Notes: generated from the letters alone by a model not told the origin. A stretch of DNA of 64,000 nt from Paludibacteraceae bacterium (GCA_017450685.1 JAFSTB010000020.1:1-64000); one strand, 5' to 3'. Shown: positions 41,577 through 50,903, counted from the stretch's first letter. Made by a program: numbers and translations.

Positions 41577-43690
41577 AACTTACGTTTATCTTACCCTGCT
41601 ATAATGTGGAGAGATATATCTCTCGTTGCCTCGATAGCATCTTCGCTATTGAGACAATGAATGCAGGTGTTATCGGTTCTTCTGATTGGACTTTTGAAGT
41701 GGTATGTGTTCTCGAACCCTGTCAGGATACAACGCCTGATTGGTTGCAGTTTTATGTTGCTCAACACCCCAATATGCGGGTGGTGACAAATGTCGAACAG
41801 TTAGGCAGCGGTTTGTCGAGAGAGGAAGGTTTACTGGTGGCAGACGGTGATTATGTGTGGTTTGCGGATTCCGATGATGAGATAGTACCTGCTGCGGTTG
41901 AGCAGTTCATCACTACCATTGAGCAAGACGATTTGGATGTGTTGGCTTTTAATTTTGACAACGTGGATGAAAACGGTTATGTCTTTTTGCCGTCACGTAT
42001 TTTCAAAGACACATTGCCAATGGAAGGTTGTGAGTTCGTGAACACAACATTCGGCAACCGATTGTATAACCACGTAGGTTTTGCGTGGCGGTTTATATAC
42101 AAGAAGTCTTTTCTAATAGAGAAGAATATTCATTTCCCCAAGGGTTTATGGGAAGATGCTCTTTATATGCTTCGCGGAATGATAGAAGCAAACAGAATAG
42201 CATCCGTATCGGCAACCGGCTATCGCTATTGGCATCATACTACCTCTCTCTGCCGTCAATACGGAAAGACACAGTCAGGCAAAGATGGCTTTGACTTCTA
42301 TATACAATCAGCAATCGTTATCTATCAGTATGCGCTTTCAGTGCAGAATGAAGAACTGCAAAACCGACTGAAAGATATAGCCTTAACAAATTATTTCGGT
42401 AATTTTCCCGTTTTCCTTTTCAGAAACACGAGTGAGGAGAGAACGGCTTTCTATAGTGAGTTGAAAAAAAGAGAAGTGAATACTGTACCTTTATTGAGCA
42501 AAGGCAATATCTATCAACGACTGCTTCTGTTGCCGACGGTCGGTCGCTATATGTCGGAAATAGGAACGGCAATATATAGATGCAAGAAACAACGGCTCTC
42601 GTTTGTAAAGAAAGCAGATATGTCAAACGAAGTGGTTACGGTTGCGCCGATGGTCACATCGCCACTCGGTTACGCAAAGTCGAATCTCACCATAATAGTG
42701 CCAGTTTATAATGCAGAGAAGTATCTGGGTGAGTGCTTACAATCGATTGCCAATCAGACTCATAAAGACTTTCTTTGTCTTCTTGTCAATGATGGTTCCA
42801 CGGATCATAGTCAGCAGGTGATAGACGAGTTTTGTAGTCGCGACAATCGCTTTGTATCGTTGCTGAAAAATAACGAGAAGTCGGCTGACCTCGCTCGTTA
42901 TTATGCTCTCCAACGCACCACATCAGAATGGATAATGCATATAGATGCCGATGATGTTATCGTACCGGATTTTGTGAAGCGAATGCTTAAAAGGCAGAAA
43001 GAAACAGATGCGGATGTGGTATGCGCACGGCTGATAGGATGTGAAAAAGAGACGGAGGGTGAGGCTTACAGAATACCTGTTAAAGGTTTTGATATGACTT
43101 GTACAATGAGCGGCTACGAAGCCTTCTTGCAAAACATCGGAGGCTGGGCTTTCTCCGCTAATGCCGGTGTCCTATACAGAAAAAAACTGACAGAAAACAT
43201 ACCCTATAAAGGCAATATCAATTCCGATGAGTTCTCACAACGTCTATTGCTCTATTATGCAGATAAAGTGGCATTTGAAGACGTACATTATCTTTACAGA
43301 GCCAATGAAGGCATAAGCGAGACTTTCTCACCGAGAATATTCTCGCGCACGATGACCGATATCGATTTGGTGCGTTTCCTTGATTATTGTTACCCTTACC
43401 AAACCGAAAAGAAAAAACTTATACGCAAGCAGTACTTACTGAACCTCATACACCTCAATGGTGATTACTATACTCACACCTCGTCATTAAGAGAGGAAGA
43501 AAAGAGCCGCATTCAACATATCCTTCGCACTTCTTATAAGTTCTTAAGGGCGGATATTGGTGCGAATAGGCAAAATTACCCCCCCCTATATAGGATATTC
43601 GCAAGGTTTGGCGATATAATATTTGCCATAATGAGTGTTTTGTATGTCAAGTGGCGGCGTAAAAAAGGACGCGTGTGGTATTACAAATAG
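41573..43690 (+). CDS. Tandem two-domain family 2 glycosyltransferase
   Basis: A 705-residue protein with two GT-A domains. The first (1-340) has LTFILPCYNVERYISRCL and FADSDDE; the second (365-690) has LTIIVPVYNAEKYLGECLQ, VNDGSTDHSQQ and HIDADDVI. Two-domain enzymes of this type can add sugars alternately; which sugars is unknown. A run of eight C occurs at 43579-43586 near the C-terminus. No membrane segments apart from a hydrophobic stretch near the end (IIFAIMSVLYV). Confidence 0.88.
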   Translation: MKLTFILPCYNVERYISRCLDSIFAIETMNAGVIGSSDWTFEVVCVLEPCQDTTPDWLQFYVAQHPNMRVVTNVEQLGSGLSREEGLLVADGDYVWFADSDDEIVPAAVEQFITTIEQDDLDVLAFNFDNVDENGYVFLPSRIFKDTLPMEGCEFVNTTFGNRLYNHVGFAWRFIYKKSFLIEKNIHFPKGLWEDALYMLRGMIEANRIASVSATGYRYWHHTTSLCRQYGKTQSGKDGFDFYIQSAIVIYQYALSVQNEELQNRLKDIALTNYFGNFPVFLFRNTSEERTAFYSELKKREVNTVPLLSKGNIYQRLLLLPTVGRYMSEIGTAIYRCKKQRLSFVKKADMSNEVVTVAPMVTSPLGYAKSNLTIIVPVYNAEKYLGECLQSIANQTHKDFLCLLVNDGSTDHSQQVIDEFCSRDNRFVSLLKNNEKSADLARYYALQRTTSEWIMHIDADDVIVPDFVKRMLKRQKETDADVVCARLIGCEKETEGEAYRIPVKGFDMTCTMSGYEAFLQNIGGWAFSANAGVLYRKKLTENIPYKGNINSDEFSQRLLLYYADKVAFEDVHYLYRANEGISETFSPRIFSRTMTDIDLVRFLDYCYPYQTEKKKLIRKQYLLNLIHLNGDYYTHTSSLREEEKSRIQHILRTSYKFLRADIGANRQNYPPLYRIFARFGDIIFAIMSVLYVKWRRKKGRVWYYK

Positions 43691-43692
43691 TG

Positions 43693-43750
43693 ATTATTCC
43701 TTTGGATTTTTCCTAAGTAGGTTAATTATTCCCTTGGATTTTTTAATAGT
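43693..43750. repeat. 32-bp imperfect tandem repeat
   Basis: attattcctttggattttt at 43693 recurs at 43725 with small changes. The rest of the 174-base gap has TAAATTTG (43791-43798), a possible weak promoter for the gene at 43865. Confidence 0.7.
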
Positions 43751-43864
43751 TTTCGTAATTAAAACAAATACAAGACCTTAACATTTTTTGTAAATTTGGT
43801 GAATGTGTGAAAAGTTGCAAATTACCGCTTTATAAAATGTAAATCAATTATTAAGATCATAACT

Positions 43865-44506
43865 ATGGAATGCAAGCAAGTTATATCAAAAACCCTCAAT
43901 GCCTTTTATAACCATTTGGCGAGATTAAAATTGAAAAACAAAGATTTCTCAATAATATCCAATTCGTGTTGGGGCGGAGTGGTGTATCACAAACTAAAAC
44001 TCCCTTTTTTGTCCCCTTTTATTAACCTTGATTTTGATGACAAAGATTTTTATAAACTTGCTGCGAACCTCAGATACTATATGAGTCTTGATTTGCAGCC
44101 AGTTCATGGATTGGAAAAGTTTCCTACTGCTTATTTAGGAGATATCCTTCTTCGCTTTGTGCACTATAAAACAGATGAAGAGGCATTTTCCAAATGGGAA
44201 GAAAGGAAAAATAGAATAAAATACGACAATTTGTTTTTTCTGACATCTGACCGTCCTAATGGTGATAAAATCGTTCAAGATGATGATATTCGTTCCTTGA
44301 AAGATGTTGCTTGCAAAGGTCGTGTTGTGTTTACGGTACGTGATATCCCTGATTGTGACTACCTTATACGTCTACCGAAAGATGAAAGTGGTGATTTTGT
44401 GAATATCTATATGCTCGACCATACACCCTTTCTCAATAGATGGCAGTGGGAATATCATTTTGACTATATACATTGGCTCAATACAGGTATCGTTAAACAA
44501 CTATGA
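43865..44506 (+). CDS. DUF1919 family protein
   Basis: The 213-residue product matches DUF1919, often found in exopolysaccharide clusters: FSIISNSCWGGVVYHKLKLPFLSPFINL, YPTAYLGDI-like PTAYLGDILLRFVHY and EEAFSKWEERKNRI. The role is probably in sugar transfer or modification, but no reaction is known to me. It overlaps the SGNH gene by four bases. Confidence 0.85.
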   Translation: MECKQVISKTLNAFYNHLARLKLKNKDFSIISNSCWGGVVYHKLKLPFLSPFINLDFDDKDFYKLAANLRYYMSLDLQPVHGLEKFPTAYLGDILLRFVHYKTDEEAFSKWEERKNRIKYDNLFFLTSDRPNGDKIVQDDDIRSLKDVACKGRVVFTVRDIPDCDYLIRLPKDESGDFVNIYMLDHTPFLNRWQWEYHFDYIHWLNTGIVKQL

Positions 44507-45240
44507 AGAATCTATTTATTATCGGCAGCCTTCTGTGTAACCTGTTTTTAATAGCGGCTCTTATCTATGTGTGTTGCTATAAAACAGACTTATCTCGTCG
44601 CTTGAAGGCGAAAATCACAGGAGAGTTTTATATGGCCAATCGTGCCGATGACAATTGTGTAACGAGTTGGAATACTTGCGTTACACAACTTGACTATAAG
44701 GCTGACATCGTTTTTTTCGGTAACTCACTGACAGAAGGCGGAGAATGGCAGAAGCAGTTTCCTGATGTTAAAATTGTCAATTCGGGTTACATAGGTGATG
44801 ACTTGAAAGGAATGATGCGTCGTGTGTGCCAAATAAAGCACCTGCAACCGAAGAAAATCTTTATTATGGCAGGTATTAATGGCTTGAAGAACAGAACATC
44901 GGCAGAATTTGAAAATCAATACTCTATGCTTGTTGATTCAATTCGCGCAGTCTCACCACAAACGCAGGTTTATTTGGAAAGTCTGTTGCCGGTGGGACGA
45001 ACATCGGGTTTCTGTCCTTCTGACAAGATTATAAAAGCCAATGAAATAATAAAGAAATACGCGGATAACCACAAACTCGTTTATATTGATTTATATCATT
45101 TATATGCTGAAGACGACTATATGCCGGATCAATATACTTATGAGGGTGTTCATCTTAAACCTGAAGCCTATTCCTTTTGGTATGATGCAGTGAAACCTTT
45201 TGTTAACTTTTCAGATAATATTTATTATGACAAACAATGA
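44503..45240 (+). CDS. SGNH/GDSL-type hydrolase
   Basis: A 245-residue protein with one N-terminal membrane segment (LFIIGSLLCNLFLIAALIYV) and a periplasmic SGNH domain. Block I is FFGNSLTEGG with the nucleophile Ser, followed by NSGYIGDDL, MAGINGLKN (in place of GxND) and the His of GVHLKPEAY. The usual Asp before the Gly of the last block is Glu here (YEGVHL). It probably removes or transfers acyl groups on the surface glycan. It overlaps the following gene by 14 bases. Confidence 0.85.
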   Translation: MKNLFIIGSLLCNLFLIAALIYVCCYKTDLSRRLKAKITGEFYMANRADDNCVTSWNTCVTQLDYKADIVFFGNSLTEGGEWQKQFPDVKIVNSGYIGDDLKGMMRRVCQIKHLQPKKIFIMAGINGLKNRTSAEFENQYSMLVDSIRAVSPQTQVYLESLLPVGRTSGFCPSDKIIKANEIIKKYADNHKLVYIDLYHLYAEDDYMPDQYTYEGVHLKPEAYSFWYDAVKPFVNFSDNIYYDKQ

Positions 45241-46294
45241 AAATGGCTTGAAATACAGACTCTTTACAATCAAGAATCTAACCGATTGGCTTTTCCATAA
45301 TAGTCAGAACGGCATATCAAGAAAGATAATAGCAGTGCCAAGAGCATATGCTTTTGTCGTCAATCCTCATGCCAAAGAAGATGATGTGGTGTTGTCGGTA
45401 GTATATAACGATGCGGACGAACCTATCGGTTATACTGCCGTATTCGGTGAACGTTTTGTCAGACCTGTATTACATGAACGATATTTCTGGGGATCCACTC
45501 AATGGCTTGAACCTGAATATAGAGGAAAAGGCGCATCATGGAAAATGATGAAAGATATAAAAGAAGCGGTTGACAACAGATATATAGCCTTGGACTCAAC
45601 AATTGCTTCTTGCAGACTTGACCAGAAACAAGGCTCCAGAATCATTTATTATCCGCGTTATTTTATGCGATTTCGAACGGATGCGAAAACCCTGAAAGCC
45701 AAAATAAAACAGAAATGGGTTGAATGCAAAAATAAAAAAATACTATCACAGGTTCGGTCTGAAGAATATACCAATCAATATGTGAATTTTATAGACGATG
45801 AATCATATCGGTTCATATCAGAACATAGCAGCACTAATTTTTTCCTTCGAACACAGGAGATGTTAAATTGGCAACTCCATAATCAACTCTATGTACAGAC
45901 AAAAGGCGATAAACATGTTGATAATGAGTTGTGCGAATTTGGCGGTTATGTGGATAAGATTAGCGTTGAGATAATAAAAGTGTATGTGAAAAAGCAGTTG
46001 GTAGGAATTTATGTTTTGCACACAATTGACGACACTTGCACACTTTTGTATCTTTACTTGGATGAATGTTATAAGAAAAATGTATATGCATCTATTGCTG
46101 CATCCATTTTAGATCAAAATCTACGTCGTTTTCGCACTTTTAATAAGTGCTTGTTCGATTTTTTGTGTAATACAGGTATAACACATTTGAATAAAAGTCA
46201 ACTCTATGAAGAGGTGTCTTTTACGATACCTGCTGATTTTGAGGTGGATGCTTCCTTGCAACTGCAAGGTGGGGATGGAGATATGTTCGCGTAA
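45227..46294 (+). CDS. Acetyltransferase (GNAT)-like protein
   Basis: The 355-residue product starts MTNNENGLKYRLFTIKNL. The central part has a GNAT-like acetyl-CoA segment (EPEYRGKGASWKMMKDI) and the later TLLYLYLDECYKKN. The fit is partial, so substrate and activity are uncertain; a donor of acyl groups to glycan sugars would suit the location. The start at 45227 (not 45200) follows from the overlap with the SGNH gene. Confidence 0.6.
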   Translation: MTNNENGLKYRLFTIKNLTDWLFHNSQNGISRKIIAVPRAYAFVVNPHAKEDDVVLSVVYNDADEPIGYTAVFGERFVRPVLHERYFWGSTQWLEPEYRGKGASWKMMKDIKEAVDNRYIALDSTIASCRLDQKQGSRIIYYPRYFMRFRTDAKTLKAKIKQKWVECKNKKILSQVRSEEYTNQYVNFIDDESYRFISEHSSTNFFLRTQEMLNWQLHNQLYVQTKGDKHVDNELCEFGGYVDKISVEIIKVYVKKQLVGIYVLHTIDDTCTLLYLYLDECYKKNVYASIAASILDQNLRRFRTFNKCLFDFLCNTGITHLNKSQLYEEVSFTIPADFEVDASLQLQGGDGDMFA

Positions 46295-46300
46295 TTAGAT

Positions 46301-47158
46301 ATGAAAAATAATCTTCCTTTTGTTGTTCAGCCGTTGGGTGGGCTTGCCAATCGGATGCGCGTGGTGGCTAAATGTGATGAAGTAGCAAAGGCAGCAGGCG
46401 TTGAGATGCAAGTATGTTGGGTGAAAGACGGAGGCTTGAATGCCAACTACGGCGACTTGTTTGAAAAGCCGTTGTTTGCTCTTTCTGATGCCGGTGCACC
46501 GCGTGAAGTGTGTTATTGTTCGCGTCGCTGGTATAGACGTATGCCCATGTTGAAATATAAGTTAGCCAACGGTTTTGATAAGATGCTTTGCGCACCTTTT
46601 GCCGATGCTATGCTCGATGGGGACGAAGAACATCCCGAAGTGTTCTGCCATAAATTGGTGCAATGGCTAAAAGAAGGTAAACGCATCTTCCTCTCAACCG
46701 GAAGTTTTCTTGGTGTGCCACGCAACTTGTCAATGTTCGTTCCGCAACTTTCTATTACACAACATATAGAGCAGTTCGTAAAGCAACACCCGTTCTCGAA
46801 TGAGCATACTTATGGCGTTCATATACGCCGCACGGATAACACGTGGGCAATAGATGCTTCGCCATTGGCATTGTTTGAAAAAAGAATTGAGAGTGTGCTG
46901 AATACAGATGGTGATGCCAATTTCTATTTGGCAACGGACGATAAGGATACCATATCAACGCTGAAAGAGCGTTTTGGAGAGCATATATTGGTGCGTGATA
47001 AGGACTTCCGTCGTTCATCTTGCGAGGGAATCAAAGATGCTGTTGTGGATATGTGGCTGCTCTCAAAAACGAAAGAGATCTTCGGTTCGTTCTATTCCTC
47101 TTTCTCTGAAATGGCAAGTTACATTGGCGGTAATAAACTGACAATTGTGAAGAAATAA
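46301..47158 (+). CDS. Fucosyltransferase-like GT-B protein
   Basis: The 285-residue protein begins with the GGLANRMRVV segment similar to the G-x-GNR-x-R start of fucosyltransferases and has YGVHIRRTDN, the HxRRxD motif of alpha-1,2/alpha-1,6-type enzymes that binds GDP-fucose. It ends with SFSEMASYIGG. gmd and fcl for GDP-fucose are in the same window, which supports this. It follows the GNAT-like gene by six bases. The exact GT family (11, 23 or other) is not certain. Confidence 0.7.
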   Translation: MKNNLPFVVQPLGGLANRMRVVAKCDEVAKAAGVEMQVCWVKDGGLNANYGDLFEKPLFALSDAGAPREVCYCSRRWYRRMPMLKYKLANGFDKMLCAPFADAMLDGDEEHPEVFCHKLVQWLKEGKRIFLSTGSFLGVPRNLSMFVPQLSITQHIEQFVKQHPFSNEHTYGVHIRRTDNTWAIDASPLALFEKRIESVLNTDGDANFYLATDDKDTISTLKERFGEHILVRDKDFRRSSCEGIKDAVVDMWLLSKTKEIFGSFYSSFSEMASYIGGNKLTIVKK

Positions 47159-47178
47159 ACAAGTAATAATTCATACAA

Positions 47179-48969
47179 TTGATTATCAATATGTTGCGGA
47201 GTACATACGTACATACAGCGCGGCGGCAGTGGCTCGTGTTTGCCGCCTTTGCTTTGGTAGTGTTTGTTAAAATTATTTCTTTTCACTGGTTCTGTTTTCA
47301 TTCGGTTATTCTTTCTTCTCTCTTTCACCATCCGACGGAGTTCGTCCGTTTTTGGCTCGGAAAGATAACACCGGTAGTCTTTTTATCCAGTTTTATTTTT
47401 ATATCCAAGCGTTATTGGTGGACGGTTGTCATTCAAATGCTGATAGACACATGGCTGATAGCCAATCTATTCTATCACAAAGCCCAACACTTATTTCTAT
47501 CGTCGGAAACGATGAAAATGGCTGGCAATTTGACTGGTGTATGGGACTCATTGTTTTCTTACTTAGGCTTTGATATTGTGAGTTTCGTGGTATGGACTGC
47601 AATCTATACCATTGTGATTGTCGTAGTAAAAAAAACGGATGAGCGACCTAAGCGTCATCTTAAGACTTTTAGTATTTTGTTTCTTCTCTCGCTGCTATTC
47701 AGCGTTGTCGGAAACTATTGTTATTATCTGTATTTGCAAGAGGTGGATGATGATAGCGATAGCTTTCGACATTTTTTCCCCTTCGCGCACGCACACTATT
47801 ATGCTAAAGTGCGGACTCTGATGGATTATAATGAATGGACGCGCATATATATAAAAGACTATTCCATAGTTAGTTATTTCCCCGCCTGCTTTCTTTATAA
47901 CGTTCTTCATCCGACTGGTGAGATTATCTCTTTGACAGAATACCAAGAAAAGCAGGTTGAGTCTGCGTTGTATACTAACAACCGTCAGTATGTCACGCCG
48001 AAAGGGAATCTTGTTATAATCCTTGTGGAGAGTTTGGAATCGTGGGTATTAAGGGATGTAGAAGGGTATAATTTTATGCCCTATTTGAGGGAGTTTGCAC
48101 ATCGTGATAATGTCCTTTATTGCGACAAGGTGCATGCACAAGTAAGGCATGGCAATTCTGCAGACGGACAGATGATTGTTCTTACAGGCCTGTTGCCAAT
48201 CAGCAACGGTGCTACTTGCGTGTTGTATCCTCATAACGACTACCCATCTTTCGCCGAATGTTACAATAATTCTATCATTATCAAAGCCAATGCGGGACTA
48301 TGGAATCAATCGATAGTGACATATAGTTACCATTTCAAGCAACTGCTTGAACCCACCAACAGAGACTGGGGTGGTGACCTGCAACTGATGGAAAAGATGG
48401 CCAACTATATAGACACTGTTCAGCAGCCGTTCTGTATGTTGGGCTTCACGATGGATTCGCATGTCAGTTTCGACTACGGAGCGGAACATCCGACTTATCA
48501 AATCCCAGGAATGCCGAAAATGCTGATTGACTACCTTAATTGCCTCATTCATACTGACGCTTGTATAAACCGCTTGATTGATAAAATTATGATGAGCGAC
48601 TTGAAAGACAACACCACTATTGTTATAACAGGCGACCACACCATCTTCCGCTCAAAGAATGAGGAAATTGACGAATATGCCACATCAAAGAACCTGCCGA
48701 TGCAAACAACAAAGACTTTTACACCTCTCATCATTTATTCGCCTGACATTAAGCATAATATCTATATCAGTGAAGATGTATATCAAGCGGATATCTTCCC
48801 TACTATTCTGCCTTACATCGGTTTGGATGAGTTCTTTTGGCACGGTGTAGGTGTGGATGTTTCTGATAGTGCCGCTATGCACCATCGTGCGATGACAGAA
48901 ACAGAAGCCTATCATATGTCGGAGTTGATAATCAAATCAAATTATTTCGGTGTCAAAATGCCCAAATAA
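47179..48969 (+). CDS. LtaS/sulfatase-like membrane phosphotransferase
   Basis: A 596-residue protein with five N-terminal membrane segments (first LVFAAFALVVFVKII) followed by an alkaline-phosphatase superfamily domain: VIILVESLESWV (metal-binding Glu), HGNSADGQMI (nucleophile region; Ser in place of the LtaS Thr), GFTMDSHVSFD and ITGDHT. Such proteins transfer phosphoglycerol or phosphoethanolamine to glycans, or cleave sulfate; the type here is unresolved. It ends the glycan run. The start could also be 47191. Confidence 0.8.
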   Translation: MIINMLRSTYVHTARRQWLVFAAFALVVFVKIISFHWFCFHSVILSSLFHHPTEFVRFWLGKITPVVFLSSFIFISKRYWWTVVIQMLIDTWLIANLFYHKAQHLFLSSETMKMAGNLTGVWDSLFSYLGFDIVSFVVWTAIYTIVIVVVKKTDERPKRHLKTFSILFLLSLLFSVVGNYCYYLYLQEVDDDSDSFRHFFPFAHAHYYAKVRTLMDYNEWTRIYIKDYSIVSYFPACFLYNVLHPTGEIISLTEYQEKQVESALYTNNRQYVTPKGNLVIILVESLESWVLRDVEGYNFMPYLREFAHRDNVLYCDKVHAQVRHGNSADGQMIVLTGLLPISNGATCVLYPHNDYPSFAECYNNSIIIKANAGLWNQSIVTYSYHFKQLLEPTNRDWGGDLQLMEKMANYIDTVQQPFCMLGFTMDSHVSFDYGAEHPTYQIPGMPKMLIDYLNCLIHTDACINRLIDKIMMSDLKDNTTIVITGDHTIFRSKNEEIDEYATSKNLPMQTTKTFTPLIIYSPDIKHNIYISEDVYQADIFPTILPYIGLDEFFWHGVGVDVSDSAAMHHRAMTETEAYHMSELIIKSNYFGVKMPK

Positions 48970-49156
48970 TTTAAGGTATTAACTTTTATTCTGTTTGCTG
49001 CTTTGCATAAATTCTTAGTGCTTTTTCCCCATATTTTTTGCTATGAAGTAAAACTTTCGTACCCTTGCGGTCGGAAAAATGTGAAAGAGGCGGATTAAAA
49101 CACTTGGAAAACTGTGATAAACAAGGGTAAATGTACTTGGAAAACTGTGATATAGT
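48970..49156. other. Intergenic remnant with degenerate promoter and 33-bp repeat
   Basis: It holds a promoter-like TTTG (49037-49040) with TACCCTTG (49060-49067), one base from consensus, and the direct repeat at 49102-49152. No gene except the fragment that follows. Confidence 0.55.
49102..49152. repeat. 33-bp-period direct repeat before ATPase fragment
   Basis: acttggaaaactgtgata occurs at 49102 and again at 49135, a period of 33 bases, just before the fragment at 49157. Confidence 0.8.
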
Positions 49157-49249
49157 ATGCTTAAAAGCAAGATAGACAGGTATTTATGCGATTGGTATAG
49201 TGCTAATGATAAAAATCCGCTAATTGTGAGAGGTGCGAGGAAGATTTGA
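49157..49249 (+). pseudogene. N-terminal fragment of a DUF4143 ATPase
   Basis: The 30-codon frame reads MLKSKIDRYLCDWYSANDKN and then PLIVRGAR before a stop, which is the usual start of a DUF4143 ATPase up to just before the Walker A (expected GARQVGKT). The remainder of the gene is gone. The following bases to 49380 show no matching sequence; a short frame (MTFITGANAPFYESLR) might be another remnant but I cannot identify it. Confidence 0.7.
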
Positions 49250-49377
49250 AAGGATATTATATGATACAATCGCGTTTACCTAAGCGGGTCTTCGGACTCT
49301 TGTAACACCTATGGCATCGTAGAGATGATATGACATTTATCACCGGTGCGAACGCCCCTTTTTATGAGTCGCTGCGA

Positions 49378-49411
49378 GATAACCTGCTTCCTTCACTGAG
49401 AAAACAGGTTA
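49378..49411 (-). terminator. Possible hairpin after prfC
   Basis: ataacctg and caggttat pair over an 18-base loop, immediately next to the prfC stop. The T-run is weak, so function is uncertain. Confidence 0.4.
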
Positions 49412-49412
49412 T

Positions 49413-50903
49413 TTAGAACTCGCTGGTGAAGTGGAAGCGGATATGTTTATAGTCTTGTTGTGCCATTGAAAGCACATACGCGCTGTCTGCCATAAACACT
49501 TCTCTGCCCTCTTTATCCAATGCCATATATTGTGCTTTACGTTTGCGGAACATCTCCAGTTCTTGCTCATCGTCGCTCTCTATCCAGCAGGCTTTGTACA
49601 TCGGCAGGCTCTCCCATCTGCATAGCGCATTATATTCGTGTTCCAAGCGGTATTGAATGACCTCAAACTGCAGTTGTCCTACCGTGCCTATTATCTTTCT
49701 TCCGTTGAGTTGGCTCACGAAGAGTTGTGCCACGCCTTCGTCCATGAGTTGTCTGACACCTTTATCCAACTGTTTTTGTTTCATTGGGTCGGCGTTCTCT
49801 ATGTATTTGAACATCTCTGGTGAGAAGGACGGCAGTCCTTTGAAATGCAGGTTTTCGCCGCTTGTCAGTGTGTCGCCTATCTTGAAGTTGCCGGTGTCGG
49901 GCAGACCCACTATATCACCTGCAAAAGCCTCGTCCACAGTTTCTTTCTTTTGTGCCATAAAGCAGGTGGGAGCAGAGAAGCGCATCTGTCTGTTTTCGCG
50001 CACATGAGTGTAGTAGGTGTTCCTTTCGAAGCGTCCGCTGCATATCTTAAAGAAAGCGATACACGAGCGGTGGTTGGGATCCATATTAGCGTGAATCTTA
50101 AAGCAGAAGCCTGTGAATTGTGGTTCCATCGGGTTTACTTGTCTCTCTTGCGCTTCAATGGGTCGCGGTGAAGGTGCGTTCTCTACGAAGAAGCGTAACA
50201 ACTCTTCCACGCCTATGGTCTTGTATGCGGAGCCGAAGAAGACGGGTGCGAGGTCTCCTGCGAGGTACTGTTCGCGGTCGAAAGCGGGATAGACACCGTC
50301 AATGAGTTCCATATCGGCTTGCTCTTTGTCGGTGAGGATGTCAGGTCGGTTATTGAGGAAGAAGACACTGTCGAAGGTCAGACCTTGTCCGTGAGCCCAA
50401 GTGACGGGTGTCACTTTGATGCCCAGTTCTTGTTCCACATCGTCCATAAGGTCGAAGGGGTCTTTACCTTCGCGGTCCATCTTGTTCATAAAGACCATGA
50501 CCGGTGTTTTTCTCATTCGGCACACTTCCATCAGTCGTCTTGTCTGTGTCTCCACGCCTTTGGCGGAGTCGATGACGATGATGACGGAGTCAACGGCAGT
50601 GAGGGTGCGGAAGGTATCTTCCGCGAAGTCTTGGTGACCGGGTGTGTCGAGGATATTGATATGATAGCCGGCATAGTCGAAACCCATAACTGAGGTCGCT
50701 ACGCTAATGCCGCGCTGTTTTTCTATCTCCATCCAGTCGGAGGTGGCGGTGCGTTTTATCTTGTTGGATTTGACGGCACCTGCCACGTGTATGGCACCGC
50801 CGTAGAGCAGCAGTTTTTCAGTCAGAGTAGTCTTACCGGCATCGGGGTGCGAGACGATGGCAAAGGTGCGTCTGCGTAGTATTTCGTCTTGTAGTGTCAT
50901 CAT
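49413..50903 (-). CDS. prfC: Peptide chain release factor 3
   Basis: A translational GTPase that recycles release factors 1 and 2. The 496-residue product has the G1 motif SHPDAGKTT, GFDYAGYHINILDTPGHQDF (G3), FMNKMDREGKDPFD (G4) and the RF3 effector KIKRTATSDWMEIEKQRGISVATSV. Length is a little below the 525 typical of enterobacteria. The start at 50903 or the next codon (MM) cannot be decided. Overlaps the pheT stop by four bases, so co-transcribed with pheT. Confidence 0.94.
   Translation of the reverse strand: MMTLQDEILRRRTFAIVSHPDAGKTTLTEKLLLYGGAIHVAGAVKSNKIKRTATSDWMEIEKQRGISVATSVMGFDYAGYHINILDTPGHQDFAEDTFRTLTAVDSVIIVIDSAKGVETQTRRLMEVCRMRKTPVMVFMNKMDREGKDPFDLMDDVEQELGIKVTPVTWAHGQGLTFDSVFFLNNRPDILTDKEQADMELIDGVYPAFDREQYLAGDLAPVFFGSAYKTIGVEELLRFFVENAPSPRPIEAQERQVNPMEPQFTGFCFKIHANMDPNHRSCIAFFKICSGRFERNTYYTHVRENRQMRFSAPTCFMAQKKETVDEAFAGDIVGLPDTGNFKIGDTLTSGENLHFKGLPSFSPEMFKYIENADPMKQKQLDKGVRQLMDEGVAQLFVSQLNGRKIIGTVGQLQFEVIQYRLEHEYNALCRWESLPMYKACWIESDDEQELEMFRKRKAQYMALDKEGREVFMADSAYVLSMAQQDYKHIRFHFTSEF

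Noticed and set aside
49320..49376. Small frame MTFITGANAPFYESLR as a gene
   Set aside because: Only 26 residues; perhaps a glycosyltransferase-like remnant, but no convincing homology.
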